From the NCBI GenBank assembly GCA_031284475.1, contig JAISZV010000061.1, positions 1 through 23,164 on the forward strand: 23,164 nt of DNA, given 5' to 3'. Below the pieces are notes generated by a model that did no database searches, was not told the origin of the DNA, and saw only the letters and a program-made list of their open reading frames with translations. Origin of the DNA: Proteiniphilum sp. Its GTDB lineage: Bacteria; Bacteroidota; Bacteroidia; Bacteroidales; Dysgonomonadaceae. Position numbers and translations under genes: made by a program. This document shows positions 1-8,644 of the stretch, one piece after another. Each line of letters starts with the position of its first letter. Positions within the stretch are counted from its first letter, which is position 1.

Positions 1-2
1 GA

Positions 3-497
3 AATATCAACAGTGTGGATCAGTTGTATATAGATACTGCATTCAAGACTCCGAGGCTTATCGAGAAAAGAGAAATGATGTTCGGAGACATGTCGCGTAC
101 TGGCGTGCCTTTCTCCAAAGATCCTCATGTGGTTTATCACGGTGGGCGTTATCTGATGTATTATTCCATCCCTCCAAAGAAAGGGGATGAAAAATCGGGG
201 TGGAATATCGGAATCGTGGAAAGCCGGGATTTGATAGACTGGAAACAACCGGTCGACGCACCTATTCTGTTTCCACAACTGCCTTGGGAAGGCGAATGTA
301 TAGAGGGAGCATCTATTACCATACAAAATAATAAGATGTATATGTTTTACGCCGGCGCTTACAATAACTGGCCTCAGCAGGTAGGGGTGGCGGTGAGCGA
401 CAATGGGCTGACATGGAAAAGAGTATTCGATGAACCATTCCTTTCCCCAAAAGAATGGATGATAGCCCTGGAATCGCTAAAATACACAAATGTTTAA
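3..497 (+). pseudogene. GH43-like propeller glycosidase, 3' part, apparently internally deleted and truncated
   Basis: The reading frame is open from the window edge, so the true start lies outside; the GTG at 15 is unlikely to be the start. Seen: FGDMSRTG followed by SKDPHVVYHGGRYLMYYS, which carries the Asp expected as catalytic base in GH43-type propellers, then WNIGIVESRDLIDW and, soon after, LPWEGECIEGASI and MYMFYAGAYN. From what I recall of this family (glycosidases of about 350 residues or more), the SRDLxNW blade and the LPWEGxCIEGAS blade are separated by roughly two further blades; here only about 15 residues lie between, suggesting an in-frame deletion near 240-262. The C-terminus stops soon after DEPFLSP and lacks the final blade with its usual ESGHP-type motif. 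No continuation is visible in other frames after 497. It was probably a PUL enzyme. A shortened but functional protein cannot be excluded. Confidence 0.6.
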
Positions 498-836
498 ATA
501 TAAATAGTTTACGTATTTTTTTGTGAAATTTATACAATAATAAGATACCTATTGAGACGTATGTTGCATTTTTTGAGATGATTTTTGCATATTTTGTGGC
601 GGTGATTTGATTCTTTTGTGGTGTGGAATTAATCCATTTAAAATGCTCATATACGTAACAATGAGAAAATGAGTGTTTTTAATCTGTGCATGGATAGATG
701 GAAGTGCGTTGCTTGCAACTTTCTTTATATTTATAATATATAGAGATTCTATTATTACGAAAGAAATAGTTTTATAAAAATCGAGTTTCATAATATAATA
801 TTTACTAATCATTCATTTTTTAATTATTCAGAATCT
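498..836. other. AT-rich intergenic region upstream of the sus operon
   Basis: No convincing gene is seen in these 339 bases. It must hold the promoter of the lipoprotein-SusC-SusD operon. No perfect TAnnTTTG element is present; the nearest match is TATATTTA at 726-733 without a good -33 partner, as might be expected of an activator-dependent promoter. A phased direct repeat sits at 562-621 and is listed separately. Confidence 0.6.
562..621 (+). promoter_or_regulatory. Candidate HTCS operator: phased direct repeats
   Basis: TTGCATTTTTTG at 564-575 recurs as TTGCATATTTTG at 585-596 (11 of 12 identical, exactly 21 bp apart). A weaker third copy, TTGATTCTTTTG at 607-618 (9 of 12), follows 22 bp later. 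A 21-22-bp period places the copies on the same DNA face, the arrangement AraC-family dimers often use with direct-repeat half-sites. The HTCS at 11845-15870 ends in an AraC-type domain and is the obvious candidate binder. That assignment is inference; AT-rich sequence can produce similar repeats by chance. Confidence 0.4.
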
Positions 837-2357
837 ATGCAAATTGAATTCAACATGAGAAGTAGGCATTGGCACATATTGATGACGCTGGTGCTGATTG
901 TGCTTTGCATATCGTGCAAAGACGACAATTCCGAGAAGGATTCTTCTTCGCCGGCTTACGACCCGTCGAAGCCCGTATTGGTTTCCGATTTCACGCCGGA
1001 TGAGGGGGGGCCTTATCAGAAAATGGTCATCTATGGTGCTAATTTTGGTAATGACTCCTCTTTGGTAGATGTGACTATCGGGGGAAAGAAAGCTGTCCTT
1101 ATCAGCGTGAAAGGCAATAGTATCTATTGCATGGTTCCTTCGGGAGCTTTTTCCGGGGTAGTGACAGTCTCTGTAGGGGGTGGTGCAAATATGAAAACAA
1201 CCACAGCCAACAAAATTTTCAACTACCAGAAAAAACTGGTGGTGGGTAGTCTGGTGGGTTACCGTAACGAGTATGACACCCAGGGTTGGATAGATGGACC
1301 GTTTGAAACGGCTGCCGGCTTCCGTAGCGAGGGATGTCTGTCATTCGACCCGCTCAATCCGGATCATCTTTACGTGGCATACGACGGGGCAGATATCCAG
1401 TTGTTGGATTTGAAGAATCGGGTGTTATCTACTCCGATTAATCGTTCCCGGTTCGGTGGCTACCGTTTGCGCAGCCTTGAGTTTACCAACGATGGCGAGT
1501 ATATGGTGGTATCGGTAGATACCGATGCCGGTGGAACCGGAAACGCTCCCAGTGTATATCTGATGAAACGGAACGCCGATGGTACGTTTAATAACATGAG
1601 CAATCCCCAACTTGTGGCTTCCTATAAGTGGAGTAATGGCGCGACTCTTCACCCCGTGAATAACAATGAATTGTATTTCAATAGCTGGGAGCGTGGACAG
1701 GTTTTTCGGATGGATATCAACAAATATTTCGAGACAATCAACAGTGGAGGGATTTGGAGCGGGAATTTGGCGTCCGGAAACTATACGGAATTATTCACGA
1801 TCCAGGATGTCGAATGGGAATTTAAGATTCATATACACCCATCGGGTAACTATGCCTATATCATTGTTATCAACCAGAATTATATTCTGCGCAGCGATTA
1901 TAACTGGGCTGAAAAACGTTTTGCGCCAGCCTATGTGATGGCTGGACTGGTACGTAACTCAGGTTGGGTAGATGGCGCCGGCACCAGTGCGCGTTTGGGC
2001 AGACCCTACCAGGGGGTATTTGTGAAGAATCCCGACTATGTAGCCGAGGGAAGGGCTGACGTATATGATTTTTACTTTGTCGAGAATTACAATCATGATG
2101 TCCGTAAATTGACGCCGGAAGGCATCGTGAGTACTTTTGCCGGACGCGGACGTTCAAGCCAAGCGGCCGACAATAACAGTTGGGGTCTCGAAGACGGTGA
2201 CCTCAGGGAAGTGGCCCGTTTCAGTAATCTGACCGGAATCGCATATAAAGAAGATACCAATACCTTCTACATTCTTGAGGTGGGAGGGCGAAGGATACGT
2301 ACCATCTCAAAGGAGGGTGAAGATGAGCCGGGAGGAGAAACTGAAGAGGGGATATAA
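837..2357 (+). CDS. IPT/TIG and NHL-repeat surface lipoprotein, putative glycan-binding protein
   Basis: A 506-residue lipoprotein. A basic N-terminus and hydrophobic stretch lead to LCISC with Cys27 as the lipidation site, followed at once by KDD, which resembles the acidic lipoprotein export signal that sends Bacteroidota lipoproteins to the cell surface. Residues about 46-130 form an IPT/TIG immunoglobulin-like fold (SDFTPDEGG, VIYGANFG, VTIGG). The rest looks like a beta-propeller, with NHL-type repeats near 370-490 (GWVDGAGTSARLGRPYQGV, VRKLTPEGIVSTFAGRG, FSNLTGIAYKEDTNTFYI). No catalytic residues are recognisable, so a surface glycan-binding role beside SusCD is inferred. It is the first gene of the operon, 21 bp before susC. 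An internal ATG at 855 (MRSRHWH) gives a more typical signal peptide and may be the real start. Confidence 0.8.
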   Translation: MQIEFNMRSRHWHILMTLVLIVLCISCKDDNSEKDSSSPAYDPSKPVLVSDFTPDEGGPYQKMVIYGANFGNDSSLVDVTIGGKKAVLISVKGNSIYCMVPSGAFSGVVTVSVGGGANMKTTTANKIFNYQKKLVVGSLVGYRNEYDTQGWIDGPFETAAGFRSEGCLSFDPLNPDHLYVAYDGADIQLLDLKNRVLSTPINRSRFGGYRLRSLEFTNDGEYMVVSVDTDAGGTGNAPSVYLMKRNADGTFNNMSNPQLVASYKWSNGATLHPVNNNELYFNSWERGQVFRMDINKYFETINSGGIWSGNLASGNYTELFTIQDVEWEFKIHIHPSGNYAYIIVINQNYILRSDYNWAEKRFAPAYVMAGLVRNSGWVDGAGTSARLGRPYQGVFVKNPDYVAEGRADVYDFYFVENYNHDVRKLTPEGIVSTFAGRGRSSQAADNNSWGLEDGDLREVARFSNLTGIAYKEDTNTFYILEVGGRRIRTISKEGEDEPGGETEEGI

Positions 2358-2378
2358 CGAATAAACACAATAAGAAAT

Positions 2379-5300
2379 ATGAAGAAATATTTAATCCTGT
2401 TTGTTGCGCTGCTGTCTTTTTCACTGAATGCGTTGGCACAGGAACAGGTAACCGTAAGAGGAAAGATTACTGACACGCAAGGAGAACCGATGATCGGTGT
2501 GAATATCTCCGTAATAGATAAACCGGGGTTGGGAGCAGTTACCGATTTGGATGGTAACTATCAACTCGGGGTGGAACGTTACCAAAAGCTTCGTTTTAGT
2601 TACATCGGTTTTGAGAATGTGGATATTCTGGTAAAGGATGATCTCGTGATCAATGTAACAATGGAAGAATCGCAACTGAACGTATTGGAAGAATTGGTAG
2701 TCACCGGGTTAGGAGCCCAGCAGAAAATTACCGTTACCGGCGCTGTGACCAATGTAAAGGTGGATGAATTGAAACACTATTCCTCTTCCAACCTCTCTAA
2801 CGTGCTGGCAGGAAATGTGTCGGGTATCATGGCCATGCAGACATCAGGACAGCCGGGTAAGAATACCTCCGAGTTTTGGATACGTGGTATATCTACCTTT
2901 GGCGCCAGTAACAGCGCTTTGATCTTAGTAGATGGTTTTGAACGAAACAACCTGAATGAGATCAACGTGGAAGATGTTGAATCGTTCACAGTCTTGAAAG
3001 ATGCTTCGGCTACTGCTATCTATGGATCCAAAGGCGCCAATGGTGTGATTCTGGTTACCACTAAACATGGTAAGCCTGGTAAAGTGAATATCAATGTGAA
3101 GGTGGAAACTTCTTATAACAACCGCACCATTACACCCGAATTTGTAGATGGTAATACTTATGCCGCATTGGCAAATGAAGCGCGTGTTACACGTAACCTG
3201 GGTGTCCTCTATCAGCCGGAAGAGCTGGAGATACTTCGGCTCGGATTAGATCCCGATCTCTATCCCAATGTAGATTGGATGGATGTGCTGTTGAAAGACG
3301 GTGCATGGAGTTATCGTGCCAATATGAACCTGAGTGGTGGTGGATCTACTGCACGCTATTTCGTCTCCGCCAGCTATGTGGAAGATGAAGGTATGTACAA
3401 GACCGACGAGATATTAAGGAAAGACTATAATACCAATGCCAATTACAGACGTACCAATTATCGTATGAACGTGGATATGGATATCACCAAGACTACTTTG
3501 CTGAAGGTGGGGTTATCCGGATCGTTGGCAAAACGTAACAGCCCGGGGTTGGGGGATACTGACGTGTGGAACGAACTTTTTGGTTACAACGCCATCAGTT
3601 CGCCTATCCTTTATTCCGGTGAACGTATTCCCGCTGTGGGATGGAATAGAGCAAACCCGTGGGTGAGTGCTACCCAGACCGGTTACAATGAACACTGGGA
3701 CAATAATCTCCAGACCAATGTGACCCTGGAGCAGAACCTCGATTTCGTCATAAAGGGAATGCGGTTTGTAGGACGTTTCGGGTATGATACCAATAACAGC
3801 AGTGCTATCCGCCGCCTCCGCTGGCCGGACCAATGGAAGGCATTAGGCCGTAACTCTGAAGGAGAAGTGCTATGGGAGTATGAGTTACCTGCCACTGATA
3901 TGTACCAGAATAGTGAGTCAAGTGGAAATCGTCGCGAATTTCTGGATTTGTTGTTAAGTTGGGATCGTAGTTTCAAAGAGGCGCACAATACGGGCCTTAC
4001 ACTGAGATACACTCAGGATACCTTTATCCAGACCGTCGGTTTGGGTGAAGACATCAAGAACGGAATCTCCCGTCGTACTCAGGGTCTGGCTGGACGTTTT
4101 ACTTATAATTGGAAGTATCGTTATTTCTTTGATTTCAATTTCGGTTATACCGGTTCGGAGAATTTTGCAGTGGGACACCAGTACGGATTCTTCCCCGCCT
4201 TTTCAGCGGCTTGGAACATCGCCGAAGAACCATTTGTCAAAGATAATCAGGATTGGTTGGAAATGTTCAAAATACGTTACTCTCAGGGTAAGGTAGGAAA
4301 TGATAATATGGGTAACGAGCGGTTCCCCTATCTGTACACTATTCAGACTCAGAGCTACGATCTGCAAGGATATAACTGGGGTACCTCTTCCTATGTGAGA
4401 TATTATCCGGGGTCACACTATGCACAAGTTGCTTCTCCCAATGTTACCTGGGAGGAAGCCCGGAAAGATGACCTCGGAATCGACTTGTCGTTGTTCCATA
4501 ATATTTTCTCACTTACTGTGGACTATTTTACCGAAGAACGTACCGGTATTTATATGACACGTAATTACCTGCCGTTGATTACCGGTTTGGAAAGTAATCC
4601 GAGAGCCAATGTGGGAGCTGTGGCGTCCAGAGGGTTCGACGGAAACTTTGAACTGAAAGAAAAAGCAGGTGATGTGAGTATTACGCTGCGTGGAAATATT
4701 ACCTATAGCAAAAATGAAGTGTTGGATCGGGATGAAGAAAACCAAGTTTATCCCTATCAATATGAACGTGGATACCGGGTGAACCAACAGAAAGGTCTGA
4801 TTGCCCTGGGGCTGTTCAAGGATTATGATGATATCCGTAACAGTCCCAAACAGCAATTTGGTGTGGTACAGCCCGGTGATATCAAGTACAAAGATGTCAA
4901 TGGGGATGGAATTGTTGACTATAGAGACAGGGTGGCTATCGGTGCGACAACACGTCCGAACCTGATCTATGGTATGGGTGCTTCGCTGGCATGGAAAGGC
5001 TTTGATTTCAATATCCACTTCCAGGGAGCCGGTAAATCCACTTTCGGTATCTATGGTAAAACTGTGCATGCCTTTGCTAATGAGGATTGGGGTAACGTCA
5101 TGAAAGGTGTCTTGGAAGACCGTTGGATAGATGCCGGTACTGCGGCGGAATTAGGGATCAAAGCCAACGAGAATCCTAATGCACCCTATCCCCGCCTGAG
5201 CTACGGCGGAGACGGCAATAACCGGGAGGCATCTACTTTCTGGTTACGCGATGGCCGTTATCTTCGTTTGAAGAATATGGATATCGGGTATACATTGCCG

Positions 5301-5471
5301 AAAGCGATCACCAATAAGTATCATTTCAGCAATATCCGTATCTTTATTACCGGTTCCAACCTGCTTACCTGGTCCAAGTTCAAATTATGGGATCCGGAAT
5401 CAGCACAGACTACAGGCGAGGAATACCCGCTGACAAGGTCAGTAACGATGGGGCTAAGTGTTAACTTATAA
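2379..5471 (+). CDS. SusC-like TonB-dependent outer-membrane oligosaccharide transporter
   Basis: A 1030-residue SusC/RagA-family receptor, a normal length. A signal peptide ends at about Ala20 (NALA|QEQ). Residues 25-98 are the carboxypeptidase-regulatory-like domain (VRGKITDTQGEPMIGVNI). A TonB-box-like LEELVVTG lies at about 103-110 and the plug domain spans about 115-230, containing the SusC hallmark LKDASATAIYGSKGANGVI. The remainder is the 22-strand barrel, ending with YPLTRSVTMGLSVNL, a typical C-terminal strand. It imports oligosaccharides across the outer membrane with energy from TonB-ExbBD, with SusD acting as the lid. It lies 21 bp after the IPT lipoprotein gene and 13 bp before susD, so it is co-transcribed with them. 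The glycan cannot be read from the sequence. Confidence 0.95.
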   Translation: MKKYLILFVALLSFSLNALAQEQVTVRGKITDTQGEPMIGVNISVIDKPGLGAVTDLDGNYQLGVERYQKLRFSYIGFENVDILVKDDLVINVTMEESQLNVLEELVVTGLGAQQKITVTGAVTNVKVDELKHYSSSNLSNVLAGNVSGIMAMQTSGQPGKNTSEFWIRGISTFGASNSALILVDGFERNNLNEINVEDVESFTVLKDASATAIYGSKGANGVILVTTKHGKPGKVNINVKVETSYNNRTITPEFVDGNTYAALANEARVTRNLGVLYQPEELEILRLGLDPDLYPNVDWMDVLLKDGAWSYRANMNLSGGGSTARYFVSASYVEDEGMYKTDEILRKDYNTNANYRRTNYRMNVDMDITKTTLLKVGLSGSLAKRNSPGLGDTDVWNELFGYNAISSPILYSGERIPAVGWNRANPWVSATQTGYNEHWDNNLQTNVTLEQNLDFVIKGMRFVGRFGYDTNNSSAIRRLRWPDQWKALGRNSEGEVLWEYELPATDMYQNSESSGNRREFLDLLLSWDRSFKEAHNTGLTLRYTQDTFIQTVGLGEDIKNGISRRTQGLAGRFTYNWKYRYFFDFNFGYTGSENFAVGHQYGFFPAFSAAWNIAEEPFVKDNQDWLEMFKIRYSQGKVGNDNMGNERFPYLYTIQTQSYDLQGYNWGTSSYVRYYPGSHYAQVASPNVTWEEARKDDLGIDLSLFHNIFSLTVDYFTEERTGIYMTRNYLPLITGLESNPRANVGAVASRGFDGNFELKEKAGDVSITLRGNITYSKNEVLDRDEENQVYPYQYERGYRVNQQKGLIALGLFKDYDDIRNSPKQQFGVVQPGDIKYKDVNGDGIVDYRDRVAIGATTRPNLIYGMGASLAWKGFDFNIHFQGAGKSTFGIYGKTVHAFANEDWGNVMKGVLEDRWIDAGTAAELGIKANENPNAPYPRLSYGGDGNNREASTFWLRDGRYLRLKNMDIGYTLPKAITNKYHFSNIRIFITGSNLLTWSKFKLWDPESAQTTGEEYPLTRSVTMGLSVNL

Positions 5472-5484
5472 AATTAAAATCATT

Positions 5485-7521
5485 ATGATAAAGAAATTTT
5501 CTACATTATTATTGACCCTGTTTGTTATAGGACTAGTACCTTCTTGTTCAGACTATCTGGACTCCGACAGGTATTTTAAAGACCGGACTTCGATTGAAAC
5601 GGTATTCACAAGCAGGCCGCGTACCGAAGAATGGCTGGCGTATGCCTATGCCTTTCTCAATGGATCAAATGCGGATATTTGCTCCAAATTAGGTAGCCCG
5701 CATGTCTATGACGACGCGATGTATTTCGGTGACCAGGATGTGAAATATGACCCGGCGGATGACTGGAAACTCTCGTATAACAAATTCCGCCTGGGCGAAT
5801 ACACCGAAAACGATAACAGTGATTCGTGGTCTCGTTGTTATAAGGGTATCTATCAGGCTTCGGTTTTCATTCACAATATCTATATGAACCCAACCATGTC
5901 GGAAAAGGAACGACTGGACTATAAGGGGCAGGCCCGTTTTGTGCGTGCCTACTTCTATTGGCTTTTGCTGCGTAAATATGGCCCTGTACCTATTATGCCG
6001 GATGAAGGTGTAGATTACACCCAAAGCTATGACGATATTGCCACTCCCCGCAGTTCATACGAAGAAGTGGCAGAACATATCAGCAACGAGATGGTGCAGG
6101 CTGCGAAGGAATTACAATACCTAACCCGCTATGATAATGAGAATGTTGCCCGTCCCACCAAGGGAGCGGCATTGGCCACCCGTGCTTATGCGCTGATATT
6201 CGCTGCCAGCCCGTTGGCAAACGGAAACAATGATGAGTTTGCTCAGGCTTTGGTGGATGACCAGGGGCGCCGCCTCCTTTCTCAGGAATATAGTGAAAAG
6301 AAATGGGCGAAAGCCGCAGCTGCCGCAAGAGATGTGATAGAATTGGGTGTGTATGACCTTTATACGGCTCCTTTTTCAACCACCAACAATGGACTGCATG
6401 ACAGCCCGACCATTGTACCTCCCACAGGCCCCATTTTTTCAAATCAGGATTGGCCCAACGGCTGGAAGAATATCGATCCTTTCAAGTCTTATCGCGATCT
6501 GTTTAATGGAACGGTTGACCCTGTGGGTAATCCCGAATTTATCTTCTCAAGGGTGAGCAATACATTTGAGGTGGCATCATTGGTTGAACACCAGATGCCG
6601 CGTGACTTTGGCGGATGGAATACCCATGGGTTGACCCAGAAGATGGTGGATGTCTACTATATGAACGATGGCGCCGATGCACCGGGTAAAGACAAGGAAA
6701 TAGGCCGAGGTGACGGTTCAAACCGTGTGAATGGCTTTACTACGCAGGAAGATGTTGATGCCGGGCGTTATCCTCCGTTGAGGGCCAATGTCTCTTTGCA
6801 GTATGCGAATCGCGAACCCCGTTTTTATGCTTCGGTGGCGTATAATGGTGCTGTATGGCATTATTTGAACCGTCCTGAACCAACAGACCGTCATCGCCAG
6901 ACATTCTATTATCGTGGTGGCGGTAACGGTTATACGAACTCCCCGTTCCACCTGCGTACCGGTATTGGGGTGATGAAATATGTGCATCCTGAAGATGTGC
7001 CCAATAATATCCGGAGTAAAACTGAGCCGGCCATTCGTTATGCCGATATCTTGCTAATCTACGCTGAAGCGCTGAATGAGCTCGATGGTACTCACAGTAT
7101 TCCTTCATGGAATGGGGCGACAACCTATACCATCAGCAGGGATATTGAACAGATAAATAGAGGCGTGCTTCCTGTACGCATTCGTGCCGGCTTGCCCGAC
7201 TATACACCTTCCACTTATGACAGCAAAGACGAATTGAGAAAAGCGTTGAAACGTGAACGGATGATCGAATTGCTGGGTGAGGGTAAACGTTATTTCGACC
7301 TTCGCCGCTGGAAAGATGCACCCGTGGAAGAAGCGCTTCAGATTTACGGTTGTAATGTGATTATGAATGCAGATCACAGAGAAGAATTTCATCAGCCGAT
7401 GGTAATCTTTAACTTGACTTCCACATTCTCTCCAAAAATGTATTTCTGGCCGATCATGCATGACGAGTTGAAACACAACAAGCGCTTGACCCAGACGCCA
7501 GGATGGACATCTTACGATTAA
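5485..7521 (+). CDS. SusD/RagB-family outer-membrane glycan-binding lipoprotein
   Basis: 678 residues from ATG 5485. A GTG at 5458 in the same frame would overlap susC and give a poor signal peptide, so 5485 is preferred. The N-terminus MIKKFSTLLL leads to LVPSC with Cys21 as lipid anchor, followed by SDYLDSD, the usual start of mature SusD proteins. The TPR-like helices are visible in ARFVRAYFYWLLLRKYGPVPIM. The SusD C-terminal signature is RERMIELLGEGKRYFDLRRW near residues 590-610, and the protein closes with KRLTQTPGW. At the cell surface it forms the lid of the SusC transporter and binds incoming glycan. Somewhat longer than the commonest SusD proteins (about 500-600 residues), but within range for the family. 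Confidence 0.95.
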   Translation: MIKKFSTLLLTLFVIGLVPSCSDYLDSDRYFKDRTSIETVFTSRPRTEEWLAYAYAFLNGSNADICSKLGSPHVYDDAMYFGDQDVKYDPADDWKLSYNKFRLGEYTENDNSDSWSRCYKGIYQASVFIHNIYMNPTMSEKERLDYKGQARFVRAYFYWLLLRKYGPVPIMPDEGVDYTQSYDDIATPRSSYEEVAEHISNEMVQAAKELQYLTRYDNENVARPTKGAALATRAYALIFAASPLANGNNDEFAQALVDDQGRRLLSQEYSEKKWAKAAAAARDVIELGVYDLYTAPFSTTNNGLHDSPTIVPPTGPIFSNQDWPNGWKNIDPFKSYRDLFNGTVDPVGNPEFIFSRVSNTFEVASLVEHQMPRDFGGWNTHGLTQKMVDVYYMNDGADAPGKDKEIGRGDGSNRVNGFTTQEDVDAGRYPPLRANVSLQYANREPRFYASVAYNGAVWHYLNRPEPTDRHRQTFYYRGGGNGYTNSPFHLRTGIGVMKYVHPEDVPNNIRSKTEPAIRYADILLIYAEALNELDGTHSIPSWNGATTYTISRDIEQINRGVLPVRIRAGLPDYTPSTYDSKDELRKALKRERMIELLGEGKRYFDLRRWKDAPVEEALQIYGCNVIMNADHREEFHQPMVIFNLTSTFSPKMYFWPIMHDELKHNKRLTQTPGWTSYD

Positions 7522-7542
7522 ATTTATAATACAGAGGAATAT

Positions 7543-8568
7543 ATGCAAAAGATATATACTTTAATAGTCCTTATGGCAGTAGTGTTGCTGGGGACTTCAT
7601 GTAACGATGAATGGAAAGAGGAACAGTATGACCACTACATAGGTTTCCGTTCTCCATTGAATAACAAGGGAGTGACCGAGATATACATCCCTTACAGCCG
7701 TAAAGGGGCTGATGGTACCTCCACCGAAGGCCAGTCAAACTACCAGATACCGATGATTGTGAGCGGATCTACCACCAACCAGCAGAATTTCACGGTGAAA
7801 GTGGCGCATGATCCCGATACATTGCAAACTATGAACGTCGCCCGTTACCAACATCGCACCGACCTGTTTTATGATGATATGGGTAAAAAAGAGTTGGGGT
7901 TTGTGGATTTTCCCGGAACGGTAGATTTCAAGGCTGGAGAGGATGTGGTGCTGCTGAACCTCAAATTCGACTTCCGGGGGATTGATATGTCCAAAAAATG
8001 GGTATTGCCCCTGACTGTCGTAAATGATCCCTCTTCCGCTTATAAGCCTCACCCGCGTAAAAATTACGACAAGGCCATTCTGAGAATATATCCCTTTAAT
8101 GATTTTTCAGGGAGCTATTCGGGTACCGCATTGTTGAATTTTGTGAAGGGTGACGAAGGAAATGGCTCTATTGTAGTCAATACGGTTTTCGGATATGTAG
8201 TCGATGACAATACTGTATTCTTTTATGCCGGTAATATTGATGAGGACCATACTGACCGTGCCAATTATAAGGTATTTGCAGAGTTCATTGGTGCAGAGAC
8301 CGGAGGTGTGGTAAACTTTTCGGCTGAAAATCCGTCTATGGAGTTTAAGAACAATAAGGAGGCTTCCTATCGTATCATCGAAGAGATGGATGCTATTCGT
8401 CCTTATTTGAAACGCCGTTACGTGATTATCAACAATGTCGATTACGAGTACACGGACTATACATCTGTGCCGGGATCAAGTATCACTTATACAGTAAGAG
8501 GTTCTTTGACCCTTGTACGTACATTTAATACGCAAATTCCGGATGAGGATCAGGCTATTGAATGGTAA
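7543..8568 (+). CDS. DUF4973/DUF1735-type surface lipoprotein
   Basis: A 341-residue lipoprotein. The signal peptide ends in LLGTSC with Cys20 as the lipidation site, followed by the acidic NDEWKEEQ, consistent with surface export. An N-terminal domain reads YIPYSRKG, YQIPMIVSGST and FTVKVAHDPDTL, as in the DUF1735/DUF4973 lipoproteins found after susD in many Bacteroidota PULs; these are thought to bind glycans. The C-terminal half (about 185-341) starts at FNDFSGSYSGTALL and resembles the second domain of those proteins. No catalytic motif is seen. It starts 21 bp after susD with AGAGGAA just upstream, and a strong terminator follows, so it is the last gene of the operon. The exact domain family name is from recall of the motif pattern. 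Confidence 0.75.
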   Translation: MQKIYTLIVLMAVVLLGTSCNDEWKEEQYDHYIGFRSPLNNKGVTEIYIPYSRKGADGTSTEGQSNYQIPMIVSGSTTNQQNFTVKVAHDPDTLQTMNVARYQHRTDLFYDDMGKKELGFVDFPGTVDFKAGEDVVLLNLKFDFRGIDMSKKWVLPLTVVNDPSSAYKPHPRKNYDKAILRIYPFNDFSGSYSGTALLNFVKGDEGNGSIVVNTVFGYVVDDNTVFFYAGNIDEDHTDRANYKVFAEFIGAETGGVVNFSAENPSMEFKNNKEASYRIIEEMDAIRPYLKRRYVIINNVDYEYTDYTSVPGSSITYTVRGSLTLVRTFNTQIPDEDQAIEW

Positions 8569-8580
8569 ATGATGAGTGTT

Positions 8581-8632
8581 ACATAGGAGTTCTCTGTCAA
8601 AAAGGGGTCTCCTATGTTTTTTTATATTTTTA
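8581..8632 (+). terminator. Intrinsic terminator of the sus operon
   Basis: A perfect 9-bp inverted repeat, ACATAGGAG (8581-8589) and CTCCTATGT (8609-8617), is followed by a run of seven T from 8617 and more T-rich sequence. It lies 12 bp after the stop of the DUF4973-type gene and separates the four-gene operon from the pseudogene downstream. Confidence 0.85.
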
Positions 8633-8644
8633 ACTCAAAAACGT

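Noticed and set aside
590..596. TATTTTG as a -7 promoter element for the sus operon
   Set aside because: It is one base short of TAnnTTTG and the nearest TTTG upstream is only 14 bases away, not about 19-21; it is better read as part of the direct repeat.
4509..5069. A 186-codon open frame on the minus strand inside susC
   Set aside because: It is antisense to the conserved SusC barrel region and has no protein-family features.
5458..5484. GTG start for SusD overlapping the end of susC
   Set aside because: It adds nine residues that spoil the lipoprotein signal; ATG 5485 gives the typical SusD N-terminus.
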